Assembly (NCBI GenBank): GCA_002472275.1
Contig: DKRQ01000014.1
Location: 1 to 6,736 of the forward strand
Source of the DNA: Caryophanales bacterium UBA7278
Lineage (GTDB): Bacteria > Bacillota_I > Bacilli_A > RFN20 > CAG-826
Direction: 5' to 3'
DNA length: 6,736 nt
Shown: positions 1 through 6,247 of the stretch, piece after piece
Layout: every line of letters starts with the position of its first letter
Numbering within the stretch: the stretch's first letter is position 1
Translations under genes and position numbers: made by a program
Notes under the pieces: model-generated
The model's input: the letters and a program-made list of their open reading frames with translations, nothing else
What the model was told of the DNA's origin: nothing
Databases searched by the model: none

Positions 1-57
1 CATCATTTGCTGGTATATCTAGAAAAAACGGCAATCGACAAAGGAAAATACAAGTGT

Positions 58-89
58 CCCCCGTCGCCCCTGCCCCTTTCCCCCGCCCC
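58..89 (-). other. G-quadruplex motif in the acetate kinase leader
   Basis: Five C-tracts on the plus strand (58-62, 67-70, 73-76, 80-84, 86-89; lengths 5, 4, 4, 5, 4) are separated by gaps of 4, 2, 3 and 1 bases. On the minus strand this is a G-rich run that fits the standard four-tract quadruplex pattern with one tract to spare. It lies about 43 bases before the acetate kinase start codon, in the template strand for that gene. The motif is seen directly. Folding and any role in regulation are inferred. The bases on either side (1-57 and 90-118) hold no promoter I can defend; TGGTATATC at 11-19 resembles an extended -10 only weakly. Confidence 0.6.
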
Positions 90-132
90 TTTGTCGCGCT
101 ATCATTTCCACCAGCAATAGGAGAAAAAACGA

Positions 133-1341
133 ATGTACAAAGTCATGGCCGTCAACTGCGGCTCTTCATCCCTGAAATACAAACTCTACGAAATGCCCGA
201 GGAGAAGGTCCTCTGCTCCGGCAACGTCGAAAGGATCGGCCTCGCCCAAGGCATCTTCGGCATCAAATACGGTGAGGAGAAGGTCTCCCTCGAGCTTCCC
301 ATCCCCGACCACAAAGTCGGCGCCAAACTCGTCCTGGACGCCCTCACCAAATACGGCATCGTCAAATCCCTTGATGAAATCAAATGCGTCGGCCACCGCG
401 TCGTCCAAGGCGGCAAATACTTCTCTAGCTCCGCCGAGTTCGACCAGCATAACGCCGACCTCATCGAGTCTATGACCCCGCTCGATCCCCTCCACGCCCC
501 GGCCCACATCACCGGATGGAAGGCCTTCTGCGAAGCGCTCCCCGGCGTCCCCTCTATCGCCGTCTTCGACACCGCGTTCCACCAGACCATGGAACCCGAG
601 GACTACCTCTTCCCCATCCCCTATGAGATGAGCGAGAAGTACGACTGCCGCCGCTATGGCGCCCACGGCACCTCCCACAATTACCTCGCCGACACCGCCA
701 TCAAGCACTACTTCGGCGGCAAAGCCGAGGGAACCAGGATATTGTCCTGCCATATTGGCTCCGGCTCCTCTTTGTGCGCCATCAAAGACGGCAAATGCGT
801 CGCCACCTCCATGGGCCTCACCCCGCTAGGCGGCGTCATGATGGGCACCCGTTCCGGCGACCTCGATCCCTCCGTCATGGACTACCTCTGCAATTGCACC
901 GGCAAATCCGTCGACGAGATGTACGACATCTTCAATAAGAAATCCGGCCTCCTAGGCGTCTCTGGCGTCTCCTCCGACACCCGCGACGTGGAAGCCGCGG
1001 CCAAGGAAGGCAACGAAAGGGCTTTGCTCTCCGCCAAGCTATTCGCCAGGCGCGTCGCCGACTATATCGGCCAATACTACGTCCGCCTTGGCGGCTGCGA
1101 CCTCATGATCTTCTCCGCCGGCATCGGCGAGAACAGCGACTACTTCCGCGAACTCATCCTTAAGGATGTCGAAGAAGCCCTCGGCTTGAAAATCGACTAC
1201 AAGAAGAACATCGGCCTCCGCGGCAAAGAGGAAGTACTCTCCCTGGAAGGATCCAAGGTCAAGGTCATCGTCCTCCCCACCGACGAGGAGGTCATGATCG
1301 CCCGCGACTGCCTAAGGAGAATCGAAAATGGCCGCATCTAA
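133..1341 (+). CDS. ackA: Acetate kinase
   Basis: This cytoplasmic enzyme interconverts acetate + ATP and acetyl phosphate + ADP; in fermenters it makes ATP from acetyl phosphate. The 402-residue length is normal for the family. Visible motifs are the N-terminal NCGSSSLK (N8 to K15), GHRVVQGG (R89), the VFDTAFH segment with the catalytic aspartate D146, GAHGTSH (H178), TRSGDLDP (R239), SAGIGEN (328-334) and the C-terminal PTDEE (E385), covering both halves of the ASKHA fold. Residue 92 is Q where many family members have H in HRVVHGG. The start is fixed by AGGAG at 119-123, nine bases before ATG, and by the motif distance. The 3' end overlaps the next gene, so the two probably form an operon. 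No phosphotransacetylase gene is in view. Codons end strongly in C. Confidence 0.97.
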   Translation: MYKVMAVNCGSSSLKYKLYEMPEEKVLCSGNVERIGLAQGIFGIKYGEEKVSLELPIPDHKVGAKLVLDALTKYGIVKSLDEIKCVGHRVVQGGKYFSSSAEFDQHNADLIESMTPLDPLHAPAHITGWKAFCEALPGVPSIAVFDTAFHQTMEPEDYLFPIPYEMSEKYDCRRYGAHGTSHNYLADTAIKHYFGGKAEGTRILSCHIGSGSSLCAIKDGKCVATSMGLTPLGGVMMGTRSGDLDPSVMDYLCNCTGKSVDEMYDIFNKKSGLLGVSGVSSDTRDVEAAAKEGNERALLSAKLFARRVADYIGQYYVRLGGCDLMIFSAGIGENSDYFRELILKDVEEALGLKIDYKKNIGLRGKEEVLSLEGSKVKVIVLPTDEEVMIARDCLRRIENGRI

Positions 1342-2338
1342 GGTCGACCCGATCATCGCCGAATACGGCAAGCCCAACAAAAAGGTCTACCGCACCATCC
1401 TCCGCGCCATCGAGCGTTACGACAAGATTGCGATCTTCCGCCACATCAAGCCTGACTTCGACGCGATGGGCACCCAGATGGGCCTTTACTATTGGCTCAA
1501 GGGCAACTACCCCAATAAGGAAATCCACTTCCTAGGCGACAACCACGTCTCCTTCACCCCGCGCCTATTCCCCGAGACCGAGAACCTTCCCGAATCCTGG
1601 TTCAAGGAAAACAAGTTCCTCGCCATCATCGTGGACGTCGGCGACGAGGAGAGGATCGCGGACCCGAGGTGGAAGAAAGCCGCCTACAAGGTCAAGATCG
1701 ACCACCACCCCTGCAAGAAGGAAATCGCCAAGAAGGCCACCCTCTGCGACCTATCGATGGCCGCGGCGGCCGAGCTATGCGTCGACTTCCTCCTTAACTG
1801 CAAGGGCAAAGTGATGCCGCCTATCGCCGCCGAAAACTTCTACATCGGTTTGGTCGGCGACTCGGGCAGGTTCCTCTATTCCTCCACTTCGCCCCATAGC
1901 TTCGCGGTCGCAAGCGCGCTCATCGCGACGGGCATCGATATCTCCTCTATATACAAGAAAATGTATGAGAAGGACATTGATTCCCTTAAATCGCTCGCTT
2001 ATGTTCTGGCTAACTTCAAGGTTTCCCCTCATGGCGTCGCCTATTACCTGCTACCAAAGGAAGCCCAGGAAGAACTTCACATCACCCCTGAGCTAGGGAA
2101 GGAACACGTCAACACCTTCTCTAACGTCAGAGGCATCAACGCCTGGTGCTCGATCACCGAGGACCCTAATCCCAAAGACTACTGCTGGAGGATCTCCATC
2201 CGCAGCAAAGAGAAGGACATCTCGGGCATCGCCAACAAATGGGAGGGCGGCGGACACGCCCAAGCCTCCGGCGCGAAGATCAAGGACCTCACCAAACTCG
2301 ACGAGTTCATCGCCGACCTCGACGCCCTATTCGCCTAA
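1328..2338 (+). CDS. nrnA: DHH/DHHA1 phosphoesterase, NrnA-like oligoribonuclease / pAp phosphatase
   Basis: Proteins of this family remove nucleotides from very short RNAs (nanoRNase) and often dephosphorylate 3'-phosphoadenosine 5'-phosphate, using Mn2+. The 336-residue protein has all DHH motifs in order: HIKPDFDAMG (H39, D43, D45), IVDVGD (D103), DHH at 125-127 and GLVGDSGRF (D178). The C-terminal DHHA1 substrate-binding motif GGGHAQASG follows at 307-315. Every metal ligand expected for an active enzyme is present, so it is probably functional. The ATG lies inside the last codons of acetate kinase (14-base overlap, different frame), with AAGGAG at 1314-1319 eight bases upstream, which points to translational coupling. 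An intrinsic terminator follows the stop. Family assignment is firm. The choice between NrnA and a related DHH phosphatase, and hence the exact substrate, is inferred. Confidence 0.9.
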   Translation: MAASKVDPIIAEYGKPNKKVYRTILRAIERYDKIAIFRHIKPDFDAMGTQMGLYYWLKGNYPNKEIHFLGDNHVSFTPRLFPETENLPESWFKENKFLAIIVDVGDEERIADPRWKKAAYKVKIDHHPCKKEIAKKATLCDLSMAAAAELCVDFLLNCKGKVMPPIAAENFYIGLVGDSGRFLYSSTSPHSFAVASALIATGIDISSIYKKMYEKDIDSLKSLAYVLANFKVSPHGVAYYLLPKEAQEELHITPELGKEHVNTFSNVRGINAWCSITEDPNPKDYCWRISIRSKEKDISGIANKWEGGGHAQASGAKIKDLTKLDEFIADLDALFA

Positions 2339-2345
2339 GCAAAGG

Positions 2346-2376
2346 AAAGGGACCCGGACGACGGATCCTTTTTTTT
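2346..2376 (+). terminator. Rho-independent terminator of the ackA-nrnA unit
   Basis: AAAGGGACC (2346-2354) pairs with GGATCCTTT (2363-2371) with one A·A mismatch and one G·T wobble around an eight-base loop. A run of eight T (2369-2376) overlaps and follows the stem. It begins 8 bases after the nrnA stop codon. Confidence 0.8.
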
Positions 2377-2448
2377 CGTGCAGTGCCTGTCAAGACTCGA
2401 AGTTCCCCTCTTCTGGTTTTTCCCCTACCACCTTATTACATTCTGGAG

Positions 2449-2483
2449 CCACACGATTTCCTATTCGAGACCTTTCCGTGTGG
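2449..2483. repeat. Perfect 7-bp inverted repeat upstream of the lipoprotein gene
   Basis: CCACACG (2449-2455) and CGTGTGG (2477-2483) are exact reverse complements separated by 21 bases. The arms extend outward by one A-T and one G·T pair. There is no T-run after it, so it is not a terminator. It lies at or just upstream of the candidate lipoprotein promoter and could be an operator or an mRNA-independent DNA site. This role is an inference. Confidence 0.45.
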
Positions 2484-2501
2484 TTATTCCGACTATATGA
2501 T
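2473..2501 (+). promoter_or_regulatory. Candidate promoter of the lipoprotein gene
   Basis: TATGAT (2496-2501) matches five of six bases of a sigma-A -10 box. The hexamer 17 bases upstream, TTTCCG (2473-2478), is a poor -35 and overlaps the right arm of the inverted repeat. A promoter is expected here because the preceding unit ends in a terminator. The predicted +1 lies about 25 bases before the start codon. It is weak on sequence alone. Confidence 0.35.
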
Positions 2502-2533
2502 GATATTGCCCGCAAAAGATAAGGAGGGAAGCG

Positions 2534-3100
2534 ATGAGATTTAAGAATCGTAAAACCCCACTGGTCTTGTCATCTTTATTCATCCTTTTGGCCGGCTGCT
2601 CCGGTCAAACGTCATCTTCAACCGCTCAAACCTCGAGCACTGACCCTTCCACTGCAATCAGTGGTTCCCAAACGCCTGAAGGTTACACCGTGATGAAGGA
2701 GACGGAATTCCTGAGTCTGGCTGGCGTTAAGCAATATCTTTCTTCCATCAAAACAGAAGATAGCAAGGTCTATGTCGTTGACGATGCGAAAATCAGCGAA
2801 TCCCTGGCCGCTTCCTATAAGGTTTCCGCCACGGAAGACACCAGAAGGCCCGGCGTCCCCATCAGCCTCTTTTCCATCGCTTCGACGCTCACGGAGAAAA
2901 GCGAAGCAATCTCCGATCCGCTTCTGCTTCTAGAAGCTGAACCATCTGAGCCTGGCGAAGTCAGCATCATCTCGTCTAGCGATGCGCTTCTGGTCGTGCG
3001 CGCTAACGGAAAAGATGTCGCCATTGGCACATCCCCCAATAAAAAAGCTACCTTCGATTCGGCGAAAACGATTCTAGAGAATGCCGGGGAATACTGGTGA
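2534..3100 (+). CDS. Putative lipoprotein of unknown function
   Basis: The 188-residue protein opens with a positively charged n-region (RFKNRK), a hydrophobic core (residues 9-20) and a lipobox LLAGC, so it should be cut before C22 and lipid-anchored on the outer face of the membrane. Residues 23-45 are a serine/threonine-rich linker of the kind that spaces a domain off the membrane. The remainder (about 50-188) is a small soluble domain containing EFLSLAGVKQYL and a late VRANGKDVAIG strand-like stretch; I recognise no family. The start is strongly supported by AAGGAGGG (2521-2528), five bases from the ATG. It appears to be a single-gene unit between two terminators, in convergent orientation to the DUF1292-like gene. 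Base composition is intermediate between the left and right parts of the window. Function cannot be inferred from the neighbours. Confidence 0.85.
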   Translation: MRFKNRKTPLVLSSLFILLAGCSGQTSSSTAQTSSTDPSTAISGSQTPEGYTVMKETEFLSLAGVKQYLSSIKTEDSKVYVVDDAKISESLAASYKVSATEDTRRPGVPISLFSIASTLTEKSEAISDPLLLLEAEPSEPGEVSIISSSDALLVVRANGKDVAIGTSPNKKATFDSAKTILENAGEYW

Positions 3101-3106
3101 TTAATC

Positions 3107-3148
3107 AAAAAGGGGAAGCTCGAACCAATCGGCTCCCCTTTTCTCTTT
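3107..3148. terminator. Bidirectional terminator between convergent genes
   Basis: AAAAGGGGA (3108-3116) pairs with TCCCCTTTT (3134-3142), and the stem continues inward through GC/GC and CGA/TCG, with single bulges at 3117 and 3120, around the loop ACCAA (3124-3128). Plus-strand reading ends in TTTTCTCTTT. Minus-strand reading ends in TTTTT followed by G. It sits 7 bases after the lipoprotein stop and about 10 bases after the stop of the minus-strand DUF1292-like gene, so one hairpin can terminate both. Confidence 0.8.
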
Positions 3149-3158
3149 GCCTTGTCTT

Positions 3159-3440
3159 TTATTTGGCCTGTTCTTTCTTCAGGCCCTCTAAGTAACGCTC
3201 GTTGACGGCCTTGAGGATCTTCTCATCGGTGACGACCTTGAGTTGCTCCGAGGGCTTTGCCCCGAGGTTAAGCTCGAAGATGACGGCCTCGCCATCGTTC
3301 ATCCCCGGAACAGGGATAGTCGGGGTCAAGATGAGGTAGATGACGGCTTCGTAGATGATTTCGGCCACCACCTTGCAGGGTATCTTCTCCCCGTTAGCGG
3401 CGGTCAACGTGATGATTTGATCTTTGTCGATGTTAGGCAT
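3159..3440 (-). CDS. DUF1292-like small protein
   Basis: The 93-residue protein follows the pattern of the DUF1292 (YrzB-like) family, which is common in Firmicutes and has no established biochemical role. Its parts are an N-terminal strand pair DQIITLTAANGEKIPCKVVAEI (split: residues 7-13 and 18-28), a middle hydrophobic stretch AVIYLILTP (32-40), the GEAVIFELN strand (50-58) and a C-terminal helix (about 73-90) ending in lysine-rich residues. It differs from typical members in a proline-rich turn (TIPVPGM, 41-47) and fewer acidic residues. AGAGGAG at 3451-3457 lies ten bases upstream of the ATG, in the 23-base gap after the threonine aldolase gene, so the two are probably co-transcribed. 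The shared terminator ends the unit. Family assignment is by pattern recognition only. Confidence 0.75.
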   Translation of the reverse strand: MPNIDKDQIITLTAANGEKIPCKVVAEIIYEAVIYLILTPTIPVPGMNDGEAVIFELNLGAKPSEQLKVVTDEKILKAVNERYLEGLKKEQAK

Positions 3441-3463
3441 GTTCTTTTCTCTCCTCTATTTCA

Positions 3464-4483
3464 TTAAATCATTTGCAGGAAGGTGAAGAGCCTTTTTAGG
3501 TCTTCCTTATCGGTGGCGAAGCTCGTGACGAAGCGGATCGTCTCCTCTTCCTCCCCCTCTTCCCACCGCTCGCATCCGAATTCGGCGATGATGGCCTCCG
3601 CCCGATCCTTGTCTAGGCGAAGGAAGACTTGGTTCGTCGGCGAGGGAATCGGCTCGAAGCCGAGTTCGGTTAGTCCGTTACGGAGGGACTCGGCCATCTC
3701 GTTCGCGTGCCTAGCGAGTTTCCAATATAGGTCGTTATGAAAGGCTTCCTCGAACTCGATTCCAAGGAGATAGCCTTTGGCTAGCATCGCCCCTTTGTTC
3801 TTGAGTAGGTGCCTGAAGTGAGGCTTCAGTTCGTCATTGTTGATCACGAGGGCCTCGCCTAGGGGCAACCCGTTTTTGGTGCCGCCCACGTAGAAGACAT
3901 CCGCCACTTGTCCGATAAGTTCAGGCCCATGGTCGCAGGCCTTGCAGGTGAGCGCGCTCCCGATCCTGGCCCCGTCGATATAAAGATAGAGGCCATATTT
4001 ATCGCAGGCTTTGCGTATTTGGAGCAATTCCTCTTTGGCGTAGATCGTCCCGGTTTCCGTGGAATCGGAGATGTAGACCATCTTGGGGAGGACCATGTGC
4101 TCGTCGATGTGGCGTTTCACGACCGCCTCGATTTGGGCGGCATTAAGCTTCCCATCGACACCGGGGACGGTGATGACCTTGATCCCCTGCCCCTCGACCG
4201 CGCCGGTCTCGTGGACGTTGATGTGGCCCGAGTCGCAGGAGATGACGGCCTCATAGGGACGGAGAAGCCCCGAGATGACCACCATGTTGGTTTGGGTTCC
4301 TCCCGCGAGGAAATGCACGTCGGTAGACTTAGGACAGCCAAAGGCCTTGCGGATCGCCTTCGCCGCGTTGCGGGAATGGGTGTCGTGCCCGTAAGGGGTG
4401 TTCTCCTCGCTGCCATATTTGCAGATGGCCTCGAGGATCTTGGGGTGTGCAAGCACACCGTAATCGTTTCTGAAGCTAGCCAT
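3464..4483 (-). CDS. ltaE: Threonine aldolase / beta-eliminating lyase family PLP enzyme
   Basis: Low-specificity threonine aldolases split L-threonine or L-allo-threonine to glycine and acetaldehyde using pyridoxal phosphate. This 339-residue protein has normal length and begins with the family's FRNDYG. It has HFLAGGTQTN (57-66, cofactor phosphate binding), DSGHINVHETGA (84-95, with the stacking histidine region), YIDGARIG (D170 to the cofactor ring nitrogen, R173) and GGTKNGLPLG with the Schiff-base lysine K203. The late R317 in RFVTSF is a likely carboxylate contact. The start fits the family start, though the only upstream purine stretch (GGGCGA) is a weak Shine-Dalgarno. A promoter candidate lies just upstream and a DUF1292-like gene follows. 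Codon style matches acetate kinase. The close relatives called threonine aldolase include untested enzymes, so the precise substrate is inferred. Confidence 0.88.
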   Translation of the reverse strand: MASFRNDYGVLAHPKILEAICKYGSEENTPYGHDTHSRNAAKAIRKAFGCPKSTDVHFLAGGTQTNMVVISGLLRPYEAVISCDSGHINVHETGAVEGQGIKVITVPGVDGKLNAAQIEAVVKRHIDEHMVLPKMVYISDSTETGTIYAKEELLQIRKACDKYGLYLYIDGARIGSALTCKACDHGPELIGQVADVFYVGGTKNGLPLGEALVINNDELKPHFRHLLKNKGAMLAKGYLLGIEFEEAFHNDLYWKLARHANEMAESLRNGLTELGFEPIPSPTNQVFLRLDKDRAEAIIAEFGCERWEEGEEEETIRFVTSFATDKEDLKRLFTFLQMI

Positions 4484-4500
4484 AATCTATATCGCCCAAT

Positions 4501-4528
4501 ATGATAACCGAAGGTTTGTCTGAATCAA
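4501..4528 (-). promoter_or_regulatory. Promoter candidate for the threonine aldolase operon
   Basis: Read on the minus strand, TTGATT (4528-4523) and TATCAT (4506-4501) are separated by 16 bases and match four and five of six sigma-A consensus bases. The predicted +1 falls about 11-13 bases before the ATG at 4483, so the 5' leader would be short. Confidence 0.5.
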
Positions 4529-4557
4529 GATTCCTTCCTATTGTGGTTGTCTGATTC
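4516..4557. repeat. Imperfect direct repeat over the ltaE -35 region
   Basis: TTGTCTGAATC (4516-4526) and TTGTCTGATTC (4547-4557) match at ten of eleven positions, with starts 31 bases apart, close to three helical turns. The first copy overlaps the -35 hexamer and also forms part of the dyad GAATC-AA-GATTC (4522-4533). The layout is that of a paired regulator site, but no regulator is identified. The rest of the 142-base gap (4484-4625) shows no clear terminator for the rightward-lying minus-strand operon. Confidence 0.4.
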
Positions 4558-4625
4558 GATCCATCCGCTTTTGTCTATATACTTCCATCCACTATTTTGT
4601 CGTACAACTCATCGTTCGCGAGCCC

Positions 4626-5489
4626 CTAAATGGCATTAATCCTGTTGACGATGGTGGCGACAAGCTTTTCATCGCTTAGCCTTGTGATTGCAAACGTCTT
4701 TTTGCCTGCATAATTCAAAGATGCACCTAGGTGATAAAGGGCCCCATTATCTACGAGGATGAACCGATCGTGGAAGGAATCGTCGGCTTTTACAGCTAAG
4801 CCCCCATACTGGAGATTAAAAGCGTTGACATCGTCTTGGGTCAGTTTTGCTTTCGACGAGGCGATCAGCAAAGCGGCAACTTCGGGGTGTTTGACCGAAA
4901 GGAAACCAAGCGCCTTCGCATCGGCATAGGGGTCTATGACAACGATATTCGTCGTTGCCTTAGAAATTAATTCCTTGATGAAGGTTCTAGCGTCCAGATA
5001 TTCGCCATCGAAGAAAACCTTTTCGGAATCCGTTTTGTATTCGTTTTCAATCTTAGAGAGCCTTGTGTCAATGCTTTCCACCCTATTGATAAGGTTGATG
5101 TAGTTCTCGTTGGTCACCAAGGCTCTGTTCCCATCAACCACATATCCACGGAGTAAATACTCCTTTAATACATTCGATGCCCACTTACGAAACAGCACGC
5201 CGTTCTTAGATTTGACACGATATCCAACGGAGATTATTACATCCAAACTGTAAAAGGGGACGGGCTTATCCGAATTTGCAATGTGCAAAAAATGCACGTT
5301 GCTTTTTTCGTCTAATTCCTGCTCTTCAAAAACGTGCTTGATGTGTCTCGAAATCACACTTCTATCCCGCCCAAACAACAATGCTAATTGCTCTTTGGAA
5401 AGCCAGACGGTGTCCTCGTCAGGAGACACGTTCACATCAAGCGTTAATCCGCTTTGTTCAAATCGCACCAATTCATATTTATCATTCAT
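4626..5489 (-). CDS. RhuM-family protein with C-terminal phospholipase-D-like domain
   Basis: Residues 1-145 match the RhuM family (named after a Salmonella pathogenicity-island protein of unresolved function). The region opens with a DNA-binding-like segment TVWLSKEQLALLFGRDRSVISRHI (27-50, read in two parts). It continues with the hallmark LDVIISVGYRVKSKNG (82-97), FRKWA (100-104) and LKEYLLRGY (108-116). A linker helix (about 128-152) leads to a second domain with TNIVVIDPYAD (180-190), FHDRFILVD (239-247) and YHLGASLNYAGKK (252-264). H240, R242 and D247 form an HxRx4D variant of the phospholipase-D HxKx4D motif, followed by the family-like GxSxN stretch. Only one such motif is present, so an active form would need dimerisation, or the domain only binds. 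The start overlaps the upstream gene by 8 bases and has a perfect AGGAGG (5503-5498) eight bases away. It is AT-richer than the left part of the window. Confidence 0.85.
   Translation of the reverse strand: MNDKYELVRFEQSGLTLDVNVSPDEDTVWLSKEQLALLFGRDRSVISRHIKHVFEEQELDEKSNVHFLHIANSDKPVPFYSLDVIISVGYRVKSKNGVLFRKWASNVLKEYLLRGYVVDGNRALVTNENYINLINRVESIDTRLSKIENEYKTDSEKVFFDGEYLDARTFIKELISKATTNIVVIDPYADAKALGFLSVKHPEVAALLIASSKAKLTQDDVNAFNLQYGGLAVKADDSFHDRFILVDNGALYHLGASLNYAGKKTFAITRLSDEKLVATIVNRINAI
5058..5255. repeat. Direct repeat, copy 1 (RhuM core)
   Basis: This 198-base segment of the complete RhuM gene aligns without gaps to 6456-6653. Within it 5104-5150 matches 6502-6548 at 45 of 47 positions by eye, while the flanks are more diverged at synonymous sites. 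Both copies have the same orientation and enclose the XRE-GNAT gene. Confidence 0.8.
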
Positions 5490-6225
5490 TCACTTGTCCT
5501 CCTGGCAAATCTCTTTTTAAGACGATTTCCCCGTCTATCTTTTCTCCGGTTGTTTCAAAACCAAGTCCTTGGTAAAGGGCCACCGCTTTCGCATTCGTTT
5601 CATCGCAACTTGTGTATATGGTTTCGGCTTCTCCTAATGGCTTTGTGGCGCACCACCCGATCATGGCCTTGAACAATTCTTTGCCGAACCCCCTGCCTTG
5701 ATAGTCCATATCGACCATGATTCGCCAAAGGCAATAAGAATTCCTCATCCATTCTTTTTCGCCTTTAGCACCGATGGAGCCTAAGGCAATAGAAGCAAAA
5801 CCAACCGGAGCGTTCTTGTGATAGGCCACAAAACACTGCGTTTTCCCACCTTCGCGTTCGGCGGCATACGCCTCGGCGATGGCAAGGGCGTTTTCCGCAA
5901 CGAAATCGCGCTGATATGGCGCAACTTTCAAAGACAAAACGTCATCCAGCTGTTCAAAACCAATTGTTTTTATGACAAGGTTGGCCGTTTTGATTACCGG
6001 CGAATCGGTGGTCGGAGCAAGAGCCTCAATCGTTTCTCCCTCAAAATCCTCACTAAACCGGGACAATAAAAGCATAAGCTTGTCATAGCTCATCTCTGCC
6101 GAATCGTTTTCGAGACGGCTAATCATGCCCTTTCCGGAATACCCTAAAATATCTGCCATTTCAGACTGGCTTAAATTCCTTTTAAGGCGAATCGACCTTA
6201 TTTTTTTCCCAAGTTCTTTTGACAT
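5482..6225 (-). CDS. XRE helix-turn-helix / GNAT N-acetyltransferase fusion
   Basis: The 247-residue protein joins a DNA-binding domain to an acetyltransferase. Residues 4-58 are an XRE/Cro-type helix-turn-helix (KIRSIRLKRNLSQSEMADIL, then ISRLEN). Residues 82-239 are a GNAT domain with the acetyl-CoA motif VDMDYQGRGFGKEL (171-184) and the late NAKAVALYQGLGF (211-223). The segment APYQRDFVAENALAIAEAY (102-120) and WRIMVD resemble BltD/PaiA-type polyamine acetyltransferases, so a spermidine-like amine is a possible but unproven substrate. Overlap with the RhuM gene means co-transcription and translational coupling. The start is fixed by the typical XRE N-terminus. There is no Shine-Dalgarno, and the promoter and dyad sit directly on the start codon, suggesting a leaderless transcript regulated by this protein's own HTH. 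It is not obviously a tRNA-acetylating toxin of the TacT type. Confidence 0.88.
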   Translation of the reverse strand: MSKELGKKIRSIRLKRNLSQSEMADILGYSGKGMISRLENDSAEMSYDKLMLLLSRFSEDFEGETIEALAPTTDSPVIKTANLVIKTIGFEQLDDVLSLKVAPYQRDFVAENALAIAEAYAAEREGGKTQCFVAYHKNAPVGFASIALGSIGAKGEKEWMRNSYCLWRIMVDMDYQGRGFGKELFKAMIGWCATKPLGEAETIYTSCDETNAKAVALYQGLGFETTGEKIDGEIVLKRDLPGGQVNE

Positions 6226-6247
6226 AGTTTAATTTTAGTAAACTATG
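6223..6247. promoter_or_regulatory. Inverted-repeat operator overlapping the XRE-GNAT start codon
   Basis: CATAGTTTA (6223-6231) and TAAACTATG (6239-6247) are perfect 9-base reverse complements with a 7-base spacer (6232-6238). The centre-to-centre distance of 16 bases suits a dimeric XRE protein. The left arm contains the start codon of the XRE-GNAT gene. The spacer contains its -10 box. The right arm lies between -10 and -35. The dyad is seen directly. Binding by the adjacent XRE protein is inferred. Confidence 0.7.

Noticed and set aside
1..57. Sigma-A promoter for ackA
   Set aside because: Only a weak extended -10 (TGGTATATC) is seen, with no acceptable -35 inside the window.
54..275. 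Open frame overlapping the ackA start on the plus strand
   Set aside because: It is proline/arginine-rich, conflicts with the well-supported acetate kinase frame and has no ribosome binding site of its own.
166..753. Long minus-strand open frame inside ackA
   Set aside because: This is an antisense shadow caused by C-ending codons. Its glycine/valine-rich composition shows no domain.
2239..2544. Plus-strand frame spanning the nrnA 3' end and terminator
   Set aside because: It runs through an intrinsic terminator and the lipoprotein promoter region with no coding character.
3908..4504. 198-codon plus-strand frame opposite the threonine aldolase gene
   Set aside because: It is antisense to a gene with all PLP motifs intact, has a composition typical of mirror frames and resembles no family.
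5482..6225. GNAT toxin of the TacT/AtaT type with its antitoxin
   Set aside because: The DNA-binding domain is XRE and fused, not a separate ribbon-helix-helix antitoxin. The GNAT part looks more like BltD/PaiA amine acetyltransferases.
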